Part shown: positions 1-13,200 of the stretch, one piece after another | How the letters are laid out: each line of letters starts with the position of its first letter | Position numbering within the stretch: position 1 is the first letter of the stretch | Assembly (NCBI RefSeq): GCF_016086655.4 | Contig: NC_052142.2 | Location: forward strand, 8,374,422 to 8,438,421 | Source: Lepeophtheirus salmonis | Lineage: Eukaryota; Arthropoda; Copepoda; Siphonostomatoida; Caligidae | DNA: 64,000 nt | Direction: 5' to 3' | Program-made: the position numbers and the translations under genes | The notes under the pieces: model-generated | Databases searched by the model: none | Told to the model about the DNA's origin: nothing | Seen by the model: only the letters and a program-made list of their open reading frames with translations

Positions 1-1540
1 CATTTATGAACAAATGCAGAATAAGAAGTTCGTTGATTGACATGTGTAATCCCAACGGCGGAAAGTATATTCAATATTGATCACGTATTAAAAAGTTCAA
101 CAATCAACTTCTTCCCTTTATTTGACGTTGAAAATAACATATCCCCTCCTCGAGCTGCAGTTCTAAGGAGCTTTACTAATACTTGGAGTGAAACAAGGTT
201 CAATCACTTAATCTCATGCAAGGGGATGTGTGTTTTTTATGGTTAAAAATGAAAAGGCAAAAACTAATTGACTTTATACAATATTGAAAGACTGTGTCTC
301 CTGAATTAGGCATTATGAGACGGCAAAGCGATGTTTGCCATATTTGTTATGATCATTGACAAGAATTGGTCTCATTATTCAGAGAATTTATGCAAAAAAA
401 TCTTTTGGTTGACTGGACATATAGGACTATTAACGACAGTATTTTGGACGTGCACCATTTCCAAAGTGAACGTAGAGATTACAATAGGAGAGTTGAATAG
501 GCCAATAATAATTGAAGTCCTTTAGGTAACTTCAATTATCGTTTGTGAGACCTAGACAAAAAAAAAAAAAAAAAAAAAAGATTGTTGAAAAGTTTTGGAA
601 GGTAGAAGGTTACATGTGAAAAATGCTTGTAATATTCAAATGAGCTGAGGGGGTATGTTTCGAAGGCTCTAATCGAACATGAAAGTTTCTAGTACTCTAC
701 CTTAACTCGAACATATAAACTTGACCAGTTCAATTATTCTTAATCATGGAGCCGTGGCTCATCATTTGGGCGTTAATATAAGCAATTGGCCACTAAAAAT
801 AAATTCTTCTCTCGTGTTTTGCGAGGGCCGCAATATGATTTCCTACTAATTAATGTTTATAATAATAATGTCGCTGGAAGTTATTTTCATAGAAGAGAGC
901 TGAATAACTGTAGTAATTGAGAAATATAATTTTTTCTGTCCTAAGAAACTGCGTTGCGGCCATTTCGAGGTGGGATGTGGCCCATAATTAGGAATGAGGG
1001 TTCTACAATCATTGGGATAGTCAAAAACTATAACTTTATATATGATAAACACGGTATAAAAAGCTAAGTGTTTCCCAGTAGAGTTATATATCGGTAATGA
1101 AAAGAAAAATGGACTCACTTAATATCATTAGAGGAAAAACAGATTGAAAGAATCTCAATAGCTATGGCGGCAAGATGGATAGGATGAACGAAGGTAGAGA
1201 ACCTAAGAGACAGATCTCTCTTCTTTTAGAGAAAAAAACTTAGCGAGTGTGTAATCATAGCTCTTAATATGGAACGATTGCACTAATACACATTTTCTAT
1301 CTAAAAATGTAAATAAATGGCTAAAATACAAATAAAGGTCGAAAATGTAAACAAATCTTATTAACATAATTTGGAAATTGCTAGATTCTTAAGTAGTGAT
1401 GTCCAAATAATGCAAAAAATGAAGCTAAATATGAAAATAAAAATGCAGAAAAAGGCCAAAAATGCACAGAAATCTGATAAAATTGTTTGTATTCTGGTAA
1501 AAAATATATATAATTAAAATTTATCAATCAAGCAGGACTT
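1..1540. other. gene-free AT-rich stretch
   Basis: I see no convincing gene here. Open frames are short, lack domain character and are what AT-rich DNA gives by chance. The only marked structure is a poly(A) run at about 558-579. Small insertions or an old retroposon tail could explain it, but no flanking element is recognisable. Confidence 0.6.
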
Positions 1541-1554
1541 GTTTCCATGGAATT

Positions 1555-1830
1555 ATCATCTGGTCCCTCAGATGGTAAGACCAGCCTTGATACAGTAGGA
1601 AGCACCGTCTGTAAGAAGTAGCAGCACCTTATCGTAGTTTTAGTCGGTTCCAAGGAGCTCAAACAGAGAAGAGTTGATGCAATGCTGTACAGTGCACTTC
1701 TTAGTGGTGTCTAGATTGACCACGTTGACAAAGTATGGCCTCTTTAGTTATGCACTGCACAAAGGTCTTGCCAGCACTACACAGGGTGTCCAGCGTTTCA
1801 GAAATGGAGTTAAACAATAACTTATTGTTA
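1555..1830 (-). pseudogene. hAT/CGGBP1-like transposase fragment
   Basis: Read on the minus strand, this stretch gives a broken frame containing FVNVVNLDTTKKCTVQHCIN and then YDKVLLLLTDGASYCIKAG. The pattern of a strand, then a conserved D-A/G-A/S-x-Y and K-A-G, resembles the central part of the hAT-derived transposases related to CGGBP1 (recalled, not searched). Stop codons interrupt it on both sides and no inverted termini were found, so this is a dead internal fragment. The hAT copies at 25.9 and 57.8 kb carry the N-terminal part of a similar protein family, but the pieces do not overlap, so membership of the same family is unproven. Confidence 0.45.
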
Positions 1831-2822
1831 TGTATTGTCTTTTATTTACTTTTAGATCATAACGTACGGATTTGTTTTAAATAGATAATAAGGTACCTTG
1901 TGTTTTTACAAGTTGGTATATTTTAATAGTCATATGTATGTACATCCTTTTAAATGTAATCCCTTACAGAATATATGTTTTAGTATATGATTGTACCCCC
2001 AATCCAAAGGTGTCCTTATTGACTTTACTCCCCCCGCCCCCCCCGTATTGATATCAATGTTTGACGGTGCTTAAATTTTGACTGATCATTAATGTAAATA
2101 TCTTTCATGTATCTTTATTTATTTTAAAAAGGGCCCAGTTGTAAATAAATATTTTTTTCTTGTGTCCTAAGATTTTTTCTTTTTGCCAACATTCACTCCG
2201 GCTTAGTTGGTGTAAGTAAAAAAAGTGACTACGCTATAATCATCAAATTTAAATTTATTAAAATAACATACAAAATAATTGAGTAAATGGAAATACTAAT
2301 TTTAAATTTAGTTGTACATTTCCTTTGCTTAGATCAACCCTCATTCATTAAAGACCAAAATGCTTCCATGTTATTAAAGAATTAGAACTTGAGAAGTGAT
2401 CCAATCTAAGATTTCATCCTAAGAAGAAAACCAATCCAAACTAAGCTTCATACAAGAGTAGAGATTCAGATTCAACTAAAAGGTCCTGGATGTGAGATAT
2501 AACCTGATGCATAGGAAATTTAAATATTCAAAAAAATATATATATTTTTATTTTATTTGAATTTGTACACTTACAATTATGGAACGATCATGGATATTAT
2601 TCGTAAGAATCATGTAAAGAAACTTTTTTTTTAGAATTTAGGTGATCTTCTATCTTTAAAAATTATACTATCCTATTTTAATAAAGTAAGAGGAACTCAC
2701 AAAAAATGAGCTAACAATACATGGTATCTGTGTTCACTCCGTTTTTAGTTCCAGGATATTTACTTTTCCTCTCAAAAGTCATACCAAACTCCATATGAAG
2801 CCCCTTCCTTTGCATTTGAAAG

Positions 2823-3477
2823 GGAATTTTTCTTTTTCAACGGAAAACTTAGCTTTGTCAAGGTCTGATTGATAGATTAAGGAATTAAATCTTCCTAGTA
2901 ATTGGAAACAAAGGAGAATGCCATCAACTTCCCCAATAGCAGATGGAAAAAAATCCCAACAAAAGATTGTAAATTCTGTCAACAAATTAACTATCTAATA
3001 GAGAAATTAATAAAATAGTAACTGAAAAGGAAGTGCTAACTGAACCAAAGTCTATTCTCAAATATTTACATGAGTTTTACCAAAATATTTTTGGGGGCAC
3101 TAGGAAGGGATTTCCCAGACCAAGAAGGCGAGCAATTGTTCCGTATATACGGAGCAGAATATATTCTACTATATTAATAACCATTATAAAGCATCAAGCC
3201 CAGATACCATCAAAGCAAAGGGATACACTTTATGACTTGAGGACACTATCCCATCCCTATTGAAATTTGGAACCCATATAGAGACAAAATGGAAGCTCCC
3301 TGCTGTTCTTACACAGGATAGAATATCTTTGATTCCGAAAGTGAATTTTTCTTTTTCAACGGAAGACTTTGATTTGTCAAGGTGATATTGATAGATTAAG
3401 GAGTTAAATCTGTCTACTAATTGGATGCAAAGGATGATGTCATCAACTTCCCAAATAGCTGATGGAAAAAAATTTTA
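2823..3477 (+). repeat. direct duplication of a ~135-bp block
   Basis: Bases 2823-2956 and 3341-3475 are the same sequence with moderate divergence. Both contain tttttctttttcaacggaa, then a gatagattaaggaattaaat-type stretch and end near gatggaaaaaaa. They flank the LINE-like fragment between them, so either a local duplication or two insertions of one element happened. Confidence 0.7.
2985..3350 (+). pseudogene. LINE reverse transcriptase relic
   Basis: Two frames carry non-LTR retrotransposon features. One reads SILKYLHEFYQNIF, the usual spacer before the RT domain. The next reads SSPDTIKAKGYTL, then a stop, then LPAVLTQDRISLIPK. This matches the 'SPDG...' and 'I..IPK' blocks at the start of LINE RT domains. 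No YADD catalytic box is present and stops and frame changes are frequent, so the copy is dead and truncated. The family (clade) cannot be assigned by eye. Confidence 0.55.
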
Positions 3478-3479
3478 AG

Positions 3480-4200
3480 CTCAATTTCAAATGACTACTA
3501 GGCCTCATAGGAGAGTAGAGTCTGAATCCTTCCTTGGGAAGCAGATTTTAAGAACGAAATAATGAAGAGATCAGCTCATGGGGAGTAAGGAATTTAAATA
3601 TTTATAATAATAATTTTAGATTATGATATCAATTATTATTATTTTTTACGGGCTGTGAGGTCATTATAAGATATTAAAATAATGTTGGCAGTTTGCTAGT
3701 ATACCACCGTAAAAAAATAAGATCACTAAAAAAATAAACAAAATTTTTTTGGAATAGGTCCTCCTTCTTTTTTTAAAATATAACATCGAATATTTTTCTA
3801 TAATATAAGTATAGTAGTTCTTGTTACTATGAACTGAAGCTATAAGGGCCTAGAGAAGTGTCTCTTTCCATCCCGTTTCAGCCTAAAAAAGGAAATATTT
3901 TAAGTTTACAACAAGATAAAGGATCAATAAAAACACTTTTATAATTAATGTAAAAACTATTTAATAAAAAATAAACGACTTTGAACAAGAGTAATCCCAA
4001 ATGACTATAATATCAGATATTTATGAAACCTGATGCGTCAAAGAAAACCCAAAACCAGTTTGGGATTATCGCTCAAACATGAATTCCATCCTTGGCTTCA
4101 AATCATTGGTAGAAATTTGGAACCTGTAATTGTTCCTTTGTGTAATTTTATCATGTTTAAACTATGGTAAATAAAAGTAGAAACACTAGAACCTTTTTAA
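3480..4200. other. intergenic sequence downstream of FBXO28
   Basis: AT-rich sequence with homopolymer runs and no open frame worth reporting. It lies beyond the 3' end of FBXO28, which is transcribed towards it. Confidence 0.6.
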
Positions 4201-4207
4201 AAAGTAT

Positions 4208-4213
4208 TTTATT
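4208..4213 (-). terminator. FBXO28 poly(A) signal
   Basis: The minus strand reads AATAAA about 55 nt after the FBXO28 stop codon. It is the first such hexamer downstream and is followed by further A/T-rich sequence. Usage is inferred from position only. Confidence 0.5.
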
Positions 4214-4268
4214 TCTGAATAAAAATAAAATAAGATAATATAAATTTACCAAAATGAAGAACAATAGA

Positions 4269-7200
4269 TTAAATCGCCCTTCTTTTTGCTTCCGAAGCAA
4301 CGTTACTTATAGAATCAATAATTATACTTTCATAAGGAGCTTTTCTCTTTTTTGAACATAGCAATTCCTCACGAATTTTATTTGTTTCAACCATTTTTCG
4401 ATGCAACTCTTTTAACTGTAGAGAATGCTCACGCAAAAGTTCATTCTGTTTCAGAATTACAACCTCCAGCGATTTAATTTGGGAAGATTGATCTCCTATA
4501 ATTCTCTTATATTCTGAAAGGTTAGAGCTTAAATCAGATATTCGTTTATTACAGCGTTTTATTCCTCTATTTTTCGAATTAGATTTTTTGTTAGGTCGAA
4601 GATATTCCTCAGTAGATGAATTATTCGATGAAACTTCAAGAGAAGGAAGTATCTGCTCATCAAAATATTCCATTGACATAGAAGAAATGTCCCTAAGTTC
4701 CTAAAAAAATGAAATTTAATATTTTAAAGTATGTCATCAGAAGTATTTAATTCAAGAATTTTAATTTTCCTTTTTGGAAATCATAAAACTCATTAAACAT
4801 ATTGCACTCTCTACATGACACACTAAATATGTGGTACAATGTATAATATGTAGATATCTAAAAAGGTCGAAATTCTGACAAATGTAAATTTTATAATGAA
4901 ACTATATGTTGGTAATCTGGAATATTGGAGTTCTTATTAATTATTCCTCCCTATTTAGAAAATTTACACATATTAAGAGCACTATAATGATCCATGTGAA
5001 TAGATGTGTTGTGTCTGATAGTAAACATATATTTTACAATATTCTCTCAGTTGTTGTTTTTACACTCACAGATATTTAAACCATTTTCCCATATATAATC
5101 ATGAGTCAAGACACATGAATCATGATGGATGTTCGTATGCCGCAGCGAAAATATCCGAGTAGTAACATAAAATGATTCATCATATTGAATCACTTATTAA
5201 TATTTCGTTCTTATTAAGATCTCATAGAAATAAGGTGTTTTTTTAAAACCAGTATTCATTCATTCTGCCACTGAACTAAAAACATTTAATCAACATTCAA
5301 ATTCCATGAAACTTTATAAATCAGATAAATTACCTATTAATGATTAAAATGATTTTTTTTTAAATGTAAAAACTAAATTACATTAAAGTTTCTAAATAAT
5401 TTCTTGGTATGTTTAAAATAGATAAATGTTGCTTTACGACTACTGTATCTGGCTTAGCTTACTTTTTAATTTGAGGACAAATAAATCCTCCATTTCAAAT
5501 GTTATATCAAAAGTAATCCCTATTTCTGCTGGCAGTGTATTATATATTGGGCGTAGTATTTTACATTCATATAACAGCTGCGACTTTTTTTTTTTTTTTT
5601 TTTTTTTCAATAAGTAGAAAATTGTATAATGAATTTTAAAAAAACTATCACTTCCAGGGTATCAGTAGTCACACAGTAAGAATATCATTTTTTAGAAGGA
5701 GTTAATAATGTATTCTGAAAAATATTAAATATTTGTTCTTCAGTTGATCGTATGTTTTTCCTCTAAACCATTTTCAATCATGGTTTGTGATGATTAAACA
5801 ACTTTTTTCTATTATCTACGACTTTTATCTCACCGAGCTGTTCTCTTAACCCATGCTCCGAGGTAAAAGTGTAACTAAATTTATGTCGTTATTTTTTAAT
5901 TTTTTTATGAGTCATCAAATGTAAAAATTATTCCCGTACCAAAGATCATCCAAAAAGAATCTGGTATCTTCTGGGGAGAAGTTGGAATTTCTACCAAGGC
6001 ACCGTACAATGGAATACATCCTCCCATGGCCAGGTCAAGAGTGAAAAAAGTATCACCACTGTAGGGGCCTTTAATATCTATTTTTTATAATTGCATATAA
6101 ATTATAATTAAAATATTCAGAAGACACTAAAGAGTTCCCAAAGTCCTCCATCAAAAAAAAAAAAAATAGAATTAATTTCGCCAAAAAAAAACATCCAAAA
6201 GCTTCAGAATTGTATTGCTCCATGTCTGCCCAGGTTTTTAGGAGTTGTTAATCTTTTTATCAAAATATTTTAATTGCGTTGAAGGTCTAGGAACTTTAAC
6301 AATGCTTCATCTATTTCTGAGCAGACTTTGTAGTCAAACATGCACCTTCGTAAAATATAGGTTACTTTTGGAACATTATATGAGTTCCAGATTTTTACTC
6401 ACTCCTATCTATGAAAATTGAGAGACTTAATTAGAATTGTTATTTTCTTTATCAGCAAAATAATTTATTGTTTATTGGATTCCATCCGATCCTCCCCAAT
6501 AACAACTACAAGCACCTTGGAAGACCAGAAGATATTTATATTTAAAAAAAAAATTCAAGACTTTCTTCATCTTCACTAAATGTTAAAATCGTTTCTAATA
6601 TTAATTGAAATCGAGATTGGTTTTTGTGATAAGAAATTCAAGTAAGCACCAAGCTTATTCTAGACATTACAACAGCAAGCAACAACACAAAGAAATTGTA
6701 AATGCTAATACATTTAAATACATCATAGAAGATGAAGAGTTGCGATTAAAGACTGAAATGCAATTTCTGATAGGACCACCTCATGGCTTCAAAAGATTTT
6801 CGCTCTACTAGTAAAAAGACAAAAATTCTGAGACTAAACTACTGTACCAAATTAATTTACTCCAATTAATGTTACTTTTCTATGGTTGTGTAAATATAAC
6901 TAGTCTTTAACCTGATAATGAATATGAAAGCAAATGCACAGTCATTCCTTTTCGTATTTATATTAATCTTCTGTATAAAATATAATAAAGAAGTAATTCG
7001 AGAAGTGAAGAATTATTCCTAAGTACAAAAACCTAATTACTGCATTTAACAACATAAAATGGCACAGTCGGTAATTATTAATTATTACAGTTAAGAATCC
7101 TTTAAAAATTTAATTTAAAAAAATATTAAGCGGATTTCAGGTGATTTTAAATGATAAGAATTGCTAAATGAAAATGGTTGGACGAGGTGGTGACTTAAAG

Positions 7201-10200
7201 AAGCGATCATCTAGTAAGAAGGCTCAATTAACCAAAGCTGTCAATAACATAAACAGTTTGTGTAACTCTATATTGGCACAGAAAACTTCTGAAGGTAAAC
7301 TATTCCTAGATGAAGCAAGAATTTGTCTTCGAAAACCCTATAAATCATTGTAGGAACATTATATGGAATTGATGGACATGGATCCAGTTTAAACAGATGC
7401 TTAAAATACCGAATTGGAAGAATACCAAATATCAAGAGACGCTGGAGAAGCTTTTAGATACTATGTCTTTGAATGAGCAACCAGCTGACCAACTTTAAAT
7501 AGACAACCCGAACCTTCTAGTAGTACAATATAATCCATATTGACACCTCTTCTCTTCCTTTCAATTCAACAAAGGATCCTAATCCTAAGGAATTAGCTGA
7601 ATGGGTCAAAAGTTTAAAGAGTTGCTATTCTCTAAATTCAATTTATAAATTTCCCCTGCACGTTTAACATATTCGCTTCTACAAGATAATTGATGCTAGT
7701 ATGAGAGAGAGAATAAGTCCTAATATACAAGGCACTACTCCTGTCTCTTCTAAGGTTGAAAATGGATTTGTCAAAGCTTTCGAGGATGAATTTCTGCATC
7801 TGTATCCTCCATTCCATAGAAAATTGGATTATCTTTTTCAATATTCCTTAGGATCTGGACTATCATGGGTCGATTTTGTTGCAAACTTGTAACAAAAAGT
7901 AGCAGAGGGTAAGCTATCTGATATTAATGTTGATGATCTCCAGGTTTTCGTTATGTCAATGGAACTACAGACAATGAACTAAGAAAAAAATTGTTGAGTT
8001 TAGAAAATCCCACCAGAGAAGAAGTCAAGCGTACAGATCGTGTATACGAGGCAGCTACATCATGTCAAAGGGCAATGAATCCTATAGCTCATACATCAAC
8101 TAAGATTGAAAGTAACTTCTTCAAAAAGGATAAAAATGTTAGGAAGGTATGTAAGCGATGCGGAAGTATTAGTCATATCAAAGATTGCCCTCGTAGAGAA
8201 TCAATCACATGTTTCAAATGTAGAAAAACGTAACATTTTTCTTCCTAAGACAAATCCGAATTCAATACAAAAGCTAACAGTCGATATACCTCAAGAGTGA
8301 ACAGTCCAGAACGTTATTCATCATAAAAAAATTATATTAATCAGATCAAAGGATCGATGTCTTTGAAGAGGATGGAATTGAAAGTTCAATTGTGGCTCAA
8401 AGGATGCTTGAAACATGTCAAGGTTATGGCATTGCCAGACACAGGGTCGAGCATACGTATAATTTCCTAAAATTATATAAAAGAAAATGGATTTCCTTAT
8501 ACTTCCACAAATCAAAGGTTGTTCAATGCAAGTAATTATCCTATGAAACGTGAGGGAATTGCTCAACTTAAAGCAACACATTCTAGTGAGAAAAGTATTA
8601 TTGTTGTTGTTATGATTACATTGTCTATGAAAATAGAGTTTCTTATAGGTATACATGACTTCAAAAGATTACCAGCCATCACGGAAGAGTTAACAAATGT
8701 AATTGTGAACAAAGTTCAACGCTTGAATAAAAAGATGGATTAAATCATGAAAGAATTCAAAGATATCTTCAGTGACTCTCTCGACGAAAAACCAATGTCT
8801 GGACCACCTATGAAAATCGAGTTGGATCAATCTCAACATATAAAAGTTAACAGCATGTCCAATAAACATACATCAACATGATAAAACAAAGGCACTTATC
8901 GATAAATTAATTAAAGATTATATTATTGAACGAGTCTCCAACCCGACTGAATGGATAAGTACTACATTTTTCATCAACCAAGATGGAGGCAAGGGAGTCC
9001 GATTAGTAGTTGATTAAAAACGTCTTAACAAATATGTCAAACGTCCAATACATCCATTTCCAACAAGTGAAGATATAATGAGTAGTATAAAGCCTGATTA
9101 TATTTTTTTTGCTAGAATAGATTGTGTTCATGGCTATTTCCAAATCCCCTTAGAGGACAAGAGCAAGAATCTCAATACCTTTCTTATGCCAGATGGTAAA
9201 TTTCGATTTACAAGCGCACCTATGGCCTTAAATACCAGTTTAGATGAATGGTGTTTTTGTTTTGATCCTACAATTGAAAAGGTATGTGATGCTAAGAAGG
9301 TAATTGACAATATCCTTATTCAAGCACCTGATGAACAAACTATATTTCAAAGGACACGTCAAACTTTATTAGAATGTAGAAAGAAAAATATAAATTTGTT
9401 TATGGGCCAAGTGATAACTTTGTTGGTTATTCTGTTTCTGGTGAAGGTGTAAAACCAAATGAGATAAGCTCGAGCTATACATACATTCCCAGTACCCAAA
9501 AATATCTCAAGTTACGATCTTTTATAGGGCTTATCAATCAACTCGGACACTTCGTACCGGATTTGGCCCCCATGACTAATAATTTAAGATCATTGCTGCA
9601 TCTATCCGTAATTTTTTATGGAAAGAAGACCACACATAGTCTTTCGAAGAAGTAAAATAAGCCTGGCTTAGTTCAAGGCTAATTATCAGTTATTTTAATC
9701 CCGAGTTGTCTACTCAATTGTTAACAGATGATTCACGTTTGAATAGAGTAGGATTTACTCTAGTACAACGAGATAATGACAACAGCTTAAAAAGAATCCA
9801 ATGTGGATCAATAAGCTTAACTTCAACGGAATCCAGATATTCTATAGTAGAACTTGAGTGTTTGGTGGTGCAATGGGCAGTTGCTCGTTGTAACTATTAC
9901 TTGTATGGTTTACCTAAATTTCTTATTCATAGTTATCATCGTCCACTTGTTGTTTTGTTTAAAAAGGCAATTATGGATATCCCAAATATACTCCTATAAC
10001 GTTTCAGGGAGAAATTAACTGATTACCACTTCGAATTGGGATGAGTTCCAGGCAAATCTCATGAGATAGCGGACGCTTTGTCAAGAGCTCCGGTATTTGA
10101 CTCACCTGAGGAGTCGAACGAGGAGTTTGAGGATAATACAGTGCTATGTAACAAAATTTCTACAGATCCCAGTGTGCAACAATTGATCGACGCAGTAGTA

Positions 10201-13200
10201 AACGACAGTGAATATCAAATGATATTATAGGCATTCAGGTCGGGAACAGAAATGAAGAAATTTCTACCCAGCCACCCAGCAAAACAACTCTCGTCAATCT
10301 GGGATCAATTATCTCTATTCGATGAAGATGAATACACTCTCCTCATTTATGACAACAACCTTATTATTGTTCCTTCGTCCGAGCGAGAAAACCTCTTAAA
10401 TTACTTCATATACCTGATGCAGGCTTTGTGAAAACAAGGAAGGCGGTGCAACAACTCTACTTTTTACCAAAATCAAAAACATGATAGAGAAATGTCACTC
10501 CTGTCAGAAGTTGTTATCAAGTAAACCAGATGAACCAATCATTAATTCAGAAGCCGAATATGCAACGTCACATGTGGCTTCTGATCTCTTTGAGTATAGG
10601 GGGGGGTTCACTAGTTTCTAATGGTTAATAAATTCAGTGGTTTTCCTTTTGTAACAAAATTCAATTCGTGGTCTACTTTCATTGGTTAGAATTCCCAAAA
10701 TATATTTATACTCATGGAGGATCACACTATAGAAGTAAATTTGATAAATTCTGCAAAAAATATATTATTATCCATGAGATACATTCACTGCATAATCCTC
10801 AAATTAATGGCTTAACAGAGCAAACAGTCAAGTCCATCATCAAGAAAACAGATAATACAAATATACAAAGCGTTAGTCAGCTCAAGAAATCCTGAGCTCG
10901 CTCCCGCTCATTTTATAAAACAATGAGCAGAGTTCCTTTTTTCGCTCGTATTTGAACTTGAAAACTCTTTATGTATGTATGTTACAAAAAAAATAAATCC
11001 AATTCAATTATTTCCCTTTTAAACCAGTTTTATCCAATAGATAATGGTAATAAAAAATACATTTTGATACCAAAATCATGTCTCTAACTTCAATATTAAG
11101 CAAGTTATGACCAATTTATCATGAAAATTTCACGCTATTTTTTCGTAGTGTTAAATCTGTTAATGTTTTAAACTACACCAATTTTAACAATAATAATTTT
11201 GTTCATTCATCTGAGGACTCTGTTGGAAATAGATTGATCATGAAAATACAAATATAAAACTTTCTTAAATATACAAGAGAGTCCTACTTTCATTCCATTT
11301 GTTTAGGAATAAACTTGACAGACTAATATCATCTTCCACTTTTTTCAATAATAGAAGAGACTCACAAATCGAAGACAAACCTAGTAGGGAATTGGAAGTG
11401 AGGATTGAAATGGACTGAATATGTCTGTGTAATTTTCTGTAAGGATTATTAAGCAGCAATTCAGCCTCATAAAGGGAATTGCCACCACTTATATAAGTTT
11501 CTCTTCTTTTTTTTTTTTTTAGATAAAAGGACGTCACTCTTGTATTTTTTTCTTTGCATATAACAGCATTCTATCTTCCTTTAGTTTCAATTGTCAATTC
11601 ACTTCCATTCTCTAAGATCTTTATTGAATATTACTCCTGACTTATCAGCTTTCCTTAACATTTCGTGACTGGATTCATTCGCGCTTTAACTTGTATCTTC
11701 CCCATTGCTTTGAACATTTAATATTCACTTAGTATTAAAGTAGAAATTACATTGGTGAACCTTCCTACATCCTTTTTTTTCTTCGTATCCTCCTTTGAAT
11801 CGTTAAAACCCTTTTGGGAGGTAATTTCGCTAGAACGTGTCTCCTTCTCTGACTTTTCCAATAGATATTTATTAATAGACGGTAAACGCTCTTTAACTTT
11901 TTCTTGTAGAATACTTTGGTATGCAAATGTCTGTGAAAATTAGGCATTACAAGATAACTTAGGGTTCCTACGCTGAAGCATTGAAAGCACTGCTGTCTCG
12001 CTCCCTAAAATTATTGGGTAACAAGTTGCCCACTAATTAGTAGTATTTGTGGAATGGCGTTAGGATTTGCATGATCACAATTTCATAGTTTCAACCCCTC
12101 ATTTTACTATACCGTTTATGATGAGCTGCTCTTGGCGAAGGAGGGGACTTGGATGAGTTTTGTTCACTACCTGACTCAAATTTAGACAAGTAAGGTATGT
12201 CATCCTTAAATCTTCTGATGGTGTCTGTGGTAGTTATTTTTGCTTTTCTAATATATATCACACTAAATTTACCAGATCCCTCAATCTTCATACATAAATC
12301 AATCATAATACCATTTACAGAGACACCTTGTACCTTGGATTCCTTTTTAAGAGAATATGCTCGATCTCTTACATTATTTGCATAAGAACAAGCATGATTG
12401 AATGTATGGTTAAGATTTGCTCCATATAGCTCTTTTTTAGAAAAAAAAACCCCCAAAAAATGGCTGCATCAAATACGTCAACTAAGCCGAGGTTATATTG
12501 TCTGAAAGGACGGGTTGACTAATCTCTGAGTATAACAATGAAGGTATTCCACATGAAATCAACATTTAAATTAATTGACTCTGACGAACATTTTATCATC
12601 TTCTCTCTCCTTGCAGTCATCTTATCATATGTTATCTTCGAGTTACCTGTGTCTGGGGGACACGTGTGAAGAAGTTAATCAATATTCTTCAACGAAGAAT
12701 TTATATGTTTCACTATTATTATTATATGTGCCAAAATAATGAGTACTTACGTATTTGGATGATTGAAGAAGAAAAAAAATCAAACCAGTAAACCAAACAT
12801 GGCTGACTTATCCCAAAAGAAGCAATCCTTGTCCCGTTTAAAGAAAAATGCCTAGTTGCCTTACCAAGGACTTCCTAGAATGCAATAAGAGGTCTGAAAA
12901 GACTCCCCCCATTACTTAAACACACAGATATCAAATTTAAGTAAATTAAAAAACTCAAATATACGATATAGATTTAATTGGAGCACATACGCAGAATCAC
13001 TTCTGACACTTTTAGAGTGCACGCCAAAAAAAACCATATAAGTAAGGTTATATAGAGTCAGTACTGAAAAAATTCAGAACTTTTGGGAACGTAATTGAAT
13101 TTCTATTTGTCAATTAAAACTTGTTCCTGTATATTGGTACCATCAGATCCATGCTATTAAATCCAAACAGGCGAAGAAATAATATCTCTTAATAAAAACT

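Noticed and set aside
5426..5617. 63-codon frame ending in poly-Phe
   Set aside because: The end is a translated T-run; no homology recognised.
7168..10895. LTRs for the gypsy element
   Set aside because: The dispersed repeats at 6541-6830 and 16200-16500 were considered, but they lie too far out and one copy is separated by unrelated repeats, so they do not behave as an LTR pair.
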